Assembly (NCBI GenBank): GCA_030386875.1
Contig: CM059566.1
Coordinates: 37,670,068-37,734,067, forward strand
DNA length: 64,000 nucleotides
From: Morinoia aosen
Taxonomy: Eukaryota > Arthropoda > Malacostraca > Amphipoda > Talitridae
Direction of reading: 5' to 3'
Made by a program: the position numbers and the translations under genes. The notes under the pieces were generated by a model that did no database searches, had not been told where the DNA came from, and worked only from the letters and a program-made list of their open reading frames with translations. This document shows positions 11,579 through 23,500 of this stretch, piece after piece (position 1 is the stretch's first letter; every line of letters starts with the position of its first letter).

Positions 11579-14500
11579 TGTTAAGGTCCTTCTTTTTTTT
11601 CAGTTTACTGCTGTCCAGTTTTCCAGCACTTACTACTTTCTTTTTCTGGCTTAATAAACTTCCTTCCTAACTTACTGTTTCTACATGTAGGGGATCTTCT
11701 GCAGGAACGCACCTTGTGCATAATTTCCTGTTCTCTTAACTTGGTATTAAACGGTGCTTTCCTCCTTTTTCTCTTTTGAAGAAATACCTTTGTTGCGATT
11801 AGTGAGGCTTGAACCAACCTACCGATTCTCTCAAATATTCTCAAAAAATTTGGAAAGAGGGTCCTTGGTAAGGCAAATTTTATTGAGTTATGTGGTTCAT
11901 TGTCTTTTAGTGTGGATTTGCTCTATCATTGATTTTTTTCCCTCATGCACGTTGTTTTGAGAATATGTTATAATTTAATTCATATCTTTGTCTCATGAAG
12001 AGCTCTCAGGTGGGCTGTTCTGCCTTCTACTTCTGAACTCTCTAGTTATGCTCCTATAAACCATGAGCTAAATGTTGACAGTGCATCAGACAATCATTTG
12101 AGAAAGTTTTACCAGTTTTGAAGACCTTTAAAACCAACACAGCATAAAACATCTTTTATATATACTTTTCAAGTAGAGACTAACTTGAAATATTTGTTAT
12201 GTCAGCATTATAAGCACAAATAACTTGAAGCATTTGTGGTATGCTTCCCTTCAAACAACAGCCTGGAAATCATGTTTCATGCTTCCTTTTAAACAGAATA
12301 ATTTGAACCATCGGTTTTATGTTTCTCTTCTAACAGAATAGTGTGAAACATGTTTCATAAATGCCTTTCAAGCACTGTATCATACTGAAAGTTTGTATAT
12401 TTCAAAAAGTTCTATTAAAGTTATGTTATTCAAGTGTGCTCAGCTGTTTTTTGTTTTTACAGTTATTCCAGCGCTGCCTCACCAAGGTACTCAACATTGA
12501 GCTGTGGCGTCTTTACATCACCTATGTCAAGGAAACAAAGTCCAGTCTCCCCACCTACAGGTAGGGGTCTACAAGGATCTATATCTTGTGTTTGCTGCTG
12601 CAGTTTTTGCTTCTTTTCAACGCATGACATCTTGGGTTATAAAAGGTCTACAAGAATCTATTTCTTGTGATTGCTGCTGCAGTTTTTGCTTCTTTTCAAC
12701 ACATGGCATCTGGGGTTATTAAAGGTCTACAAGAATCTATTTCTTGTGATTGCTGCTGCAGTTTTTGCTTCTTTTCAACACATGGCATCTGGGGTTATTA
12801 AAGGTCTACAAGAATCTATTTCTTGTGTTTGCTGCTGCAGTTTTTGCTTCTTTTCAACGCATGACATCTTGGGTTATAAAAGGTCTACAAGAATCTATTT
12901 CTTGTGATTGCTGCTGCAGTTTTTGCTTCTTTTCAACACATGGCATCTGGGGTTATTAAAGGTCTACAAGAATCTATTTCTTGTGATTGCTGCTGCAGTT
13001 TTTGCTTCTTTTCAACACATGGCATCTGGGGTTATTAAAGGTCTACAAGAATCTATTTCTTGTGTTTGCTGCTGCAGTTTTTGCTTCTTTTCAACACATG
13101 GCATCTGGGGTTATTAAAGGTCTACAAGAATCTATTTCTTGTGTTTGCTGCTGCAGTTTTTGCTTCTTTTCAACACATGGCATCTGGGGTTATTAAAGGT
13201 CTACAAGAATCTATTTCTTGTGATTGCTGCTGCAGTTTTTGCTTCTTTTCAACACATGGCATCTGGGGTTATTAACCCGCGCACGGTCGCGCATCCCTCA
13301 GAAAAGTAGTCAATTTACCCGCGTTACTCTGCCGTTCCCTGTTCACTTACCGTAATAGGCAGAGATGTAAAAATATGAAGTAATGAGTAAAAAATGTTGC
13401 TTTACACTTTGATGTTGTCAGATTTTTGATAACTTGAACCGTTTCTTTGTAATATGGAGTCAAACTCCGAAGATTTTTGCACAACATTGCTTCAAAGAGA
13501 TCAATGGCCATTTTTGTGTTTTGGGAACAATGTAATGTTTTTCACTGCTATTTTATGCAGAAAATCCTTCCAAACCTGCTGATGTTTTTATTTTTCCTCT
13601 ACAACAATTAGAAAAAAAGTTATGACCATTTATGTCTACTAGGTGTTATCCATTCTTCGTTTTAGTTCCTACATAAATGCATGTTTGCATGTCTGGTTAT
13701 ATTACTGTAAGTATAGTGTTTCGAAACTTGTAATTTTCACACAATATGAATAAAATACTGCTCTACACGCTACTGACTTCAGATTTGTCTTATTTGCCAT
13801 TTTTACGAAATAAGGCGAAATAAGGCCCTGAGTAGTTTCGCTGGTAACTGAGGCTGCCACTGACTGTTCGCACGCACACCCTCTCACGGTCGCCTCATTT
13901 ACCACACTGACTGTGCTTACCCCTCCCAACTTCCAAGTGGTTGGAGCTCTGCCTTAACCCCCACAATGTGGGGGTTTCTGGCTCCAGCTGTGTAGCACTC
14001 GCTGAGACGATCATTTTGGTGTATAACAACTTGGGGTTATGCCTTACGTCTGGCAACCAGTGAGCCTGGTAAATGAGGCGACCAGTTACAGTGCGCGGGT
14101 TAAAGGTCTACAAGAATCTATTTCTTGTGTTTGCTGCTGCAGTTTTTGCTTCTTTTCAACACATGGCATCTTGTGTTATGAAGGATGTTCCCTTGTATAA
14201 AGTCTCACTGGGGTTTAATGCAGTTGTAGATAAAAATTGGATGAATTTTTATGAAAATTTTATTTCGGAATAAGTAGAATCACTTACTAGTCCTGCAGTA
14301 TATTGTAGGGTCATCTTTCATTTGCATATACCATAATCATTTTATCTGAAATAATTTCTCTAGGATATTTTTAATCAGACTTTTCATCTCTTGTAATTGG
14401 GTCTCCTTGGATGTATGCAGCTGTTGTATCCATGGAAATTAGCCCTCCAAAGGAAAGATATGAGGTCCTAAGCTGAATGTTAGATAGGTCTTCCTTTTAT

Positions 14501-17500
14501 TCAAATGGGATATATATGTATTTTTTTTCACTGCATTTTACATTTTTCTGGTTCACTGATGTTTTTTTTTGTCAGCACTTGGTAATTTCTTCAATGTTGA
14601 TCTTGTTTCATAAACTTTCTTCATTCTTCCTGTTTCTATGCACAGAGGGCGTGGGACACACCTTGTACATAAATTCTTCATTCTTTTATTTTTATACCTA
14701 AGGGTGTGCCTTCCTCTCTTGGAAACAGCTTTGTTGTGGTTAGGGAGGCTTAAACTAGCTTATAAGGTAATTGATTGTATCTGCATTTCACAATAAAATA
14801 TCTGTTGTCAATGTGAACCTCATTTATGTGTAAGCAAATCTATTATTCACTTCTAATCCCCGATGTGAACTTTTTTAGACTAAAGCTGTGAATAATTTTT
14901 GCTTGGGCAAATCAAAGGTTTGTTTTTATAATTTTGGCCCATTTTTACAGAGAAAAGCTGTCCCAGGCATATGAGTTTGCCATAGACAAAATAGGCATGG
15001 ACTACAACAGCTACGGTTTGTGGAACGACTACACGCAGCTACTGAAAAACGTTGAAGTCGTTGGTTCTTATGCTGAAAATCAGAAGATCATGGCTGTCAG
15101 AAAGGTAATTATGATTTATATGACTCATAGCCACACCTGGGCAATTTTTTTATTCTACATGTGGGAATTCTTATAGTAATCATCATCTTATTCACCTTGA
15201 TTTTATTTTTGCCTGAAGCATTTGTGTAGTATGCTGGAAAAGATGATTCGAATTCCATGTTTTGCATAAATTCACCCAAGCCGGTTTTGAATCTGAATAA
15301 ATGAGTAAAAGATTTTGAGTTCAGTAGTTTCAAAGTCCTCGTGATTTTAGATTAAAAGTAGGCGAGTTCACTTTGTGTACTCTTTTTTTTTTTTTATCAC
15401 AAAATCTGTTATTTAATTGTAACTGAATGTGATTTTTTCTGTTATTTCTGCAGTTTTTCTCCATGATACTAATGCTTCATAAGGAAAGCTTTGAACATGT
15501 GTTAGAGACTTAGCGCTCTTTGAAGATACAGTAGATAAATACCATAGCGTCTCTAAAAGTAGATTTGTCTATCCTAATCTGTATCTTTTGTTGACTAGGC
15601 TTTATTTTTTGGAAGTAACCCTTGCTACCCAGAATGCGTGCAGCAACTTCAGCTTCTTGGTACCAGTGATTATTCTTTCTAGCCATAAAACCATTATGTT
15701 CAGCTTACCTTCCTCTTATGAGTAGTTGAATTTTGTGCTTTCAACCCCCTGCTAAATTAGTTTAATGCAAAGGCAAAAATGTGTACTTCAGATATTCTTC
15801 CCGTTTAGATCCTTTGTCTCAGTTTAAAATCTCCGGGCATGGCCACCAATGTAAAGCAATAAATTCTGAAGTAAGTGGTGCTACATTTTCTCTTCAGGTT
15901 TACCAGCGTGGTGTCGTCACTCCAATGGCCAATATTGAGACATTCTGGAAAGACTACCTTGATTTTGAGCGCAACATCAACCCCATCATTGCTGAAAAGG
16001 TGAGTCTTGTGCTCTTGTTACTTGTGCTAGCAGGAAACTCGATCTACAAACTCCATTTGAATCACTTGTCCGAGATAACGGAACATTGAGTCGACCTATT
16101 GAGATATTTCTGTGTGTATGTATGTGGAGTGTGTTTGCGCGCGTCTGTTTGTCAGGTTCCTATATGTAAATGTATGAATGTATGTGCTTGTGAAAGGGTG
16201 GGTAGGTGAGCCAAGAGAATGATCGTTTTTACTGCATTTGAATGAGAAATAGGATTTAAGTTTTATAGATGATTGTTTACTTATTTATCATACTTTTTAA
16301 ACTTCTCTGTATTTTAATTTTTTTTACCTCTTTGTATGTTTTTCAGCACTGAAGATGGCATTTTAACATTCTGAAATGTTTGCTAAAAACTGCTGCTTGG
16401 CATAATCATTGACATACTCATTTTGCTTTCAGATGAACATTGAACGAGGCCGGGACTTCATGAATGCAAAACGTGTGGGCAAGGAAATGGAGGGCGAAAC
16501 GAGAGGACTCAACAGGAACCTACCTAGCGTCCCACCCTCTGGACTGCCTGAGGAAACAAAGCAGGTAATTTTTTCTTGGAAAACAGATTTGCGTCGTACC
16601 GAGTCAAAAGCATTAATCATTTCAGAATGCTTGATGCTACCAAAGTGCATTATCTGGATTTTTGTATAACACTTTCTTCTAATTCACCGTTTGGTGTAGC
16701 CACTATACCACGGGCTTTTCTTGAAGTTTTATTTTCCATCTTTTTTTGTATAATAGTTCCTTATCTTCATACTGAATGGTGCCTTCTTCCCTTTGGAACG
16801 TTTTTTTTAGGGGTGAGGGAGGCTTAATCTAACATCTAATCTAATCTGTATAATAGTTCATGAGTCCTTTTCCTGACTTGAACAGGTTGAAGTATGGAAG
16901 CGCTACATCCGCTGGGAGAAGGACAATCCGCTACGCACCGACGACCAGACGCTCGTTACAAAACGGGTGCGCTTTGCGTACGAGCAGTGCCTGCTGTGCC
17001 TTTCCCACCACCCTGACATCTGGTATGAGGCAGCCCTCTACCTCCAGGAGTCCTGCAAAATACTCTCAGAAAAGGGGGTGAGTCTCATTTATTATTGCAT
17101 TCTTTTCATCTGTGGAGATTTTGGTCTTGGTAAATGATGTCTAAGCTCGTGGTCGGTGTTTCTTTAGCTTAAAGAGATCGTTGTGTGGCGATAGCATTTC
17201 TGCAAAGCCAGCAAATTTTCATATCAAAAACACATGAAGGATTAAGGACACAACTCACCAGTAGCTGCTAGTGTTTTTTATGTTGTTTTAGTCAAGGAGA
17301 TGTTACTTGCCATGAAGTTATCCGTGCAATAATGCTTTGGAACGTGCTAGTGCGATATGGCTTCATTTTTGTTGTTTTTCAAGTGATGAAGTGGAAAGAG
17401 ACAATTATTCATTTTGAATATTATCAATTTATAAATGAATTGCATTTGCTAAGTGTGCTGTATCAACAAGCCTATGTTGGTTTTTATCACTCAAAGGCTT

Positions 17501-20500
17501 TTCTTTTAGCAGACATAAACTGAGGCAACAGTTGACCTGTTGTACCACAATATCTCCTAGTCGTAACGAGTGAACTGTTGCACACAATATCTCCTAGTCG
17601 TAACGGGTGAACTGTTGCACACAATATCTCCTAGTCGTAACGGGTGAACTGTTGCACCACAATATCTCCTAGTCGTAACGGGTGAACTGTTGCACCACAA
17701 TATCTCCTAGTCATAACAGTTGAACTGTTGCATCACAATATTTCGTAGTCCTAAACTGTTGCACCACAATATCTCCTAGTCGTGACAATTTAACTGTTGC
17801 ACCACAATTTGTACTAGTCATAACAGTTGAACTGTTGCGTCACAATATCCCCTAATCTTTCCCGTTTCAGGACGTGAATGCAAGCAAAATATTCAGCGAA
17901 GAGGCTGGTCAGATCTACGAGCGCGCCATCTCGGGGCCGCTACGTAAGAACCAGTTGCTCTATTTCGCCTACGCCGACTTTGAGGAGTCGCGCCTGCACT
18001 ACCAGGAGGTGCACAAGATCTACCAGCGCTACATCAACATGCCCGATGTGGACCCCACGCTGGTGAGGTGGTGTGGTAGTGTCTTGCAAGTTCGGCTATT
18101 GGATCTATGGGAATTATCTATTGGATCAATGGGAATTGGCACTCCCAGGGGGAAATGTGTGAGGGCCCAAGGTGGGAGTTAGGTAGGCCTTCTTTTTGTT
18201 GAAATAATGTTCTTCGTTATTTTAAGGACAGCCTTTTTTGGTTCACTGATGTACTGTTTTTCAGCACCTACTACTTTCTTCTTCTTCTTCTTCAACTCTT
18301 ATATTGTTTCGTGAACTTCTTACTCAATTTACTGTTTCTATGTTCCTTCTGCATAGATTCTTCATCCCCTCATCTCCATACTAATTTGTGCCTTTCTCCT
18401 TTCTCTCTTCGTAATGCTTGTTTTTTAGCAGTCAGATAAGCTTGAACTTATGTCTAATCTAATCGGTCTTTCAAGTGTTAGGGCAGTCGAGGAATGTAGG
18501 GGCTGATCCCCTGCTGTAAATAGACTGGTGTCCTGGATTTTACAGGAACTTTTGAAAGTTCACATAGAGAAATTTTGGGAAGCATCTGAGAGGCATTGGT
18601 TGCTGAAGTTTGGCATGGTGTGAGGCACGGGAAGGTAGAGCTTAGGCCCATTTCACACTGAGCTAGCAAAGCATCTAGTAGGCCCGCATGAGCTATCTAG
18701 CAGACGGTCTGCGAGACTGGTAGTTAGGAATAGCTTTTTCACCTTGGATGCTGGATAAAACGTGCGTGTTCAGTATGAAGGCAACGGCTCGTGATAGTGC
18801 TATTCCTACCTTCCAGTCTCGGGAGACCGTCTGCTTGATAGCTCATGCGAGCTTGCTAGATACTGCTGCTGCTTTGCTAGTTCTGTGTGAAATAGACCTT
18901 ACACTGGTCAAACACATGTCACAACTTGCTGGGTCATGAATTTGATCACAGAAATTTGTGAGATGTTTTGGGTGTATGAACACTCAATGTTGCAGAATAT
19001 TTTAGATGTGCAAATGACGCTCAGCTAAACGTTATTTGGGTATACTTGCAATCTATGGTTGGGGAGATTTTTTACTTGCTGTGTAAATTATTACGTGTAT
19101 TTTTTAGTAAAGTATAACGCGATATAGCCTAGAATTCTTCACCCCTTCACTAACCATTATCCTCATGTGTTTTTGGACCACTATACAATGGGCATCTAGC
19201 ATAGAAACTGCTCATTTTATTGCACTAGTGACTTCTATTGCACTAATTATTTGTTCTCTACCTCTCGAATGATGGGAAGAAAATAGTCAAATCGTGAGAC
19301 GACACTTTACTCGACGTCTGTGCAAAGAGATTTTGTGTTATCATAAATTCACGTGTACTTGTGCGTGAAAATTTGTGATTGTAAATTTATTTTGTTGGTG
19401 CCCCTACGTCATAGGTGGTATCTTAGGTCTTAGACAACCCGAGAGCTCTTGGCTTTTTCTGTTACTCTTTTCTGTACTATTCTATATTGGAAAAACGCAG
19501 ATCATAGTAACATTTCTGATTCTGCTCTGTACTATTCTATATTGGAGAAGATGCAGATCAAAATAACATTTCACATCCTGCCCTACACTATTCAATTTTG
19601 GAGAACACTTGGATCAAAGTAAAATTTCTCCTGCTTATTTGCATGTTACAATTCTCATTCTTGTATGCATGCCACAGGCCTACATCCAGTACATGAAGTT
19701 CTCCCGCCGCGCTGAGGGCATCAAGTCTACACGCGAGGTGTTCAAGAAAGCACGTGAAGACTCGCGCACCCAATTCCACGCGTATGCCGCAGCTGCGCTC
19801 ATGGAATACTACTGCAGCAAGAACAAGGAAATTGCCTTCAGGATATTCGAGCTCGGCCTCAAGAAGCACCCTGACAATCCCGACTATATAATGTCTTATG
19901 TGGACTATTTATCGCATCTTAATGGTGAGTTCTTCTGGGGTGGTCTCTGTTTTTAGTTGCGATTGAACTGCTTGTTTTCCTCAATGTCGTGGGTTATGTT
20001 TGTTGCATTATATGTTCTAGTTCTTAACTGTGTTTTTCTGCCTATTTGTGTATGTGATCATAAGAGGGAATGCTAATGTTAACAGCTGAAATTACGTGAG
20101 TTATGTGCGTGGTAATTAATTGTGTGCGAGTCCTATACACATTTAGTTCGAGCCAGTTAGATGAAAGAACTTTGGAAACTGCTAAAATATGTTGATTTAC
20201 TCACGAGCGAAATTTTTGAAATGAGTGACACGAGACAGTTAATCAACTTAGATATATTATTTTTAGTATTTAAGGTATTTCTGAAGCAAGAAATTATTTC
20301 AAATGCGCTCTATCTCGTGTTTTTTTTACACATTCTTTTTCATATTGTGTAGAAGGGAAGGTGAAAATAGATTTGGGGGCTTCTGTCTCGGAGCAAACTT
20401 TCAATTTCTTACTCTTTTAAGTTACCAGTGGGTGATCTATTGGGAAATATTACTAATAAGCAGGGGGAAGTTTCTGCAGTTCACACTTTTCTTCTCCACT

Positions 20501-23500
20501 CCGAATCCCCTTCACACGTATAGCAATGCATGGGAGAATTCGAAATACGTTATCCACAGTGAACATGATTACCAAAAATACATAGTATACAAAGTCCACA
20601 GTAAACTTGAGCTAATCGGTAGGCCTGGAATGTGTGGCGCTAGTAACAACCTTCTTGCAAACTATTACTACTACTATTACTCTAGCTACACAGGATTTTT
20701 AAAATAATACAGAGCTGGCACCTTGGCGATCCGGCCGCCAAGGATGCCTCTAATATCAATGAAGATTTGAGACTCACTAACGTGTTGCAGAGGACAACAA
20801 CACCCGCGTGTTGTTCGAGCGCGTGCTGTCATCAGGACAGCTGAAGAACGAGGACACGGTGGGGCTGTGGAACAGATTCCTCGAGTTCGAGTGCAACGTC
20901 GGCGATCTCGCCAGCATCGTCAAGGTTGAGAAACGGCGAGCGCACGTGCTTCAAAAGGTAACCAGTGGTTCATTTTCCTTTTTTGTATCCCCTCAAGGGG
21001 CAAATGATATGTGGTAGGTCAAGGTAGCTAAGGTTGTCTACCTTGCGTTACGGGTAGTGACACCCCTAGTGGGATACTATTGGGTTACTTCAGTTATAGA
21101 TAGGCTTTCGTGACTTCTGTCTTTCAAGCCCATTTTACCTGTCAGTTTTATGCATTCTTTGCTTTCTCTCCTATTTTTCTTCATTCCTAACGTACTCCAG
21201 TGCATAGGTATTCTGTGTTCGTAATAATTCTGCAAAGTTGAGCCATTTATGTGGTCAGTCCACGATTGGGTCGTAAAAAGTCTCAGTACAAAAAAAGCTG
21301 CATCTTTTATCATGCGGCTCAGAGCAGCCGGTTCAATAATTGTGAAAGCGTTCTACATGAAGAATTCTAAGCCAGACTTCTGTGAGAAACGTCTTTGTTC
21401 GTTGATAATTCGCAAGACCTGATATAGGGGGAGTTCTGAAAAATCTATTGGAGAAATTTGATCTATTGGAAATCTATTGGAAAAATCTTGATGTGAACTG
21501 GCAATAATGTTATTCCAAATACTAAACAGCATGCATGCGGCGACCTCATGTGTAAAGCTTAATGTACGTTTCCAGCTGCAAGAGTTTGAAGGAAAAGATA
21601 CAGCCCAGCAGGTCGACCGCTACAAGTTCATGGACCTCTACCCCTGCACGCCTGATGAGCTCAAGTGAGTGACGGTGTCGTCCGTAAGTCATTGTTAACT
21701 GATAAATGTTTGTGTTACCCATCCTGCAAAACTCTTAGAGAGGGTCAAGCGTGCATTTTAGCTCCCTAGCAGCGCTAACAGCACTAAACATGTTGTTGAA
21801 GTAGCCACAACATGAGGTAGCTAATGATGTTGAAGTTGCCTCAACATGAAGTAGCTAACGAGAGCATTACACACAGCAGCCACAGCGCCCCACCACTAAT
21901 GTAATCACCTGCACTTCACAGAGCCATTGGTTACCGAGACATCAGCACGCACGTGACCATCAGCAACCCGCACATCCCGCGCGGTCTGCTCAGCCACGAG
22001 GCGAACGAGAAGGCGTTCGCCAGGCCAGACTTCTCGCAGATGATCCCCTATAAGCCCAAGATCAAATACGTCCCTGGCGAGCATCCCATTCCGGGTATGT
22101 CGGTCCCTCTTCACTATCGTGGCGTGTTTGTGTTGTGAGGAGGGACGTTTGTTATGTGATATTTTAGGAGTTTTTGTTGTGGGGGGTTACATGTGATATT
22201 TTAGGGGTGACGTTTGTGATGTGATATTTTAATCCCATTCCAGGTATGTCGATCTCTCGTCGCTATCATGGCGTGTTTGTGTTGTGGGGGTTAATGTTAG
22301 TGAAGTTTTAGGGGTTTGTGGTGTGAGGGGTGACGCTTGTTATGTGATATTTTAGGGGTTTGTGTTGTTACTGGTGACGTTTGTGATATTTTTGGAGTGA
22401 TTCGTTCTTTTTAGGTGTTGAAATGGTTGGCTTATGGGATGTATGCGCTTCTAGTGATTTGTCTTAAAATAACACAACTGCCTATGTGCAACCTTAATCA
22501 TTTTTGCATTCGGCTAATAATATCGGTAACATTAGCCATTTGCAATAAGAGTTTGCTGGCCTCACGTCTTTTTATCTCAATTCGTTTATGGCTTTTTGGG
22601 TAATACGTTCCTAATTAGCAAATTTCCTAAAAGCTCATGGCACAAATGCTGTGGCCCTAAATATTAAAATCGATGTGGCATAGCAACGGTTTCATTTGAC
22701 AGTGTGATGCTGGTGAGCAGGCTTAATGCGAGCTTCACATCTATTCTCTAAACATGTAAATATAAGGAACTTCCAGTTAAGAAGTTCCGGTGATTGCGGA
22801 TATGCCGAAAAAATTTGTAAATAGATGTAAAATTTGTAACGGTGTCATTCACGCCTGATTGCCAACATCGCTACTCCAGATCAAAATGTCGTCACATCAC
22901 ATTGACAGGGGAGAAAAAGCAGTTGAGTATAGAGAGAGACGAGTTAGGGTCTGAGTATCACACGTTTATCGCATGTAATCGCGACTCGTTTAATCAAATA
23001 GTAGGGAGGCTTAAACTAAGTTATTATTTAATATAATCAAACAAATAGTGCACTTGGTATACAATTATTTTATGTAAGTGAATACTGGGTATGAATTTTG
23101 TGTGTGTAATTCATGCCTGGTATACACTTATGTATGCAAGTGAATACCGAGCACGATTTTATGTGTGTAATTCATGCCCGGTATGCACTTGAACTGGAAA
23201 GGCTATACCTAGTCCAAAAATTGTGTTATGAATTCCTTGTAATCAACACATACATTACGGACTGCCATGGGTAAGGCTGACGGTGTGAGGGATATATATC
23301 CTTATTATTGGGCGTCTGTGTACGCTGACAATTAAATAAGGTTATTGGCTCCCTGAGGTCTTTCTTCCTGGTCCGAGTCAACTTGGATAAAAGAAAATAA
23401 AATTTGGCGTAGGAATTCTTGAACTCTGGCTTTAATCTTCAAAATTCTGCCTTGGTCCCCAATGTAGACCCACTCCTCAGGGAGGTACAGCTAATGCATT

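Larger units (their letters stand above)
10218..12462 (+). other. CSTF3 intron 2 with mobile repeats
   Basis: The intron holds a 183-bp mariner-type MITE (10509-10691) and three sense copies of the dispersed ~350-bp repeat in tandem (10850-11140, 11175-11580, 11583-11835), one ending in an (AAT)n tract. From 11840 to 12440 nothing is recognised. Confidence 0.7.

Noticed and set aside
12561-14180. Regular repeats resembling a CRISPR array
   Set aside because: Units of 79 bp are directly tandem with no unique spacers, in an animal intron; the 29-, 33- and 25-bp arrays likewise have no spacers.
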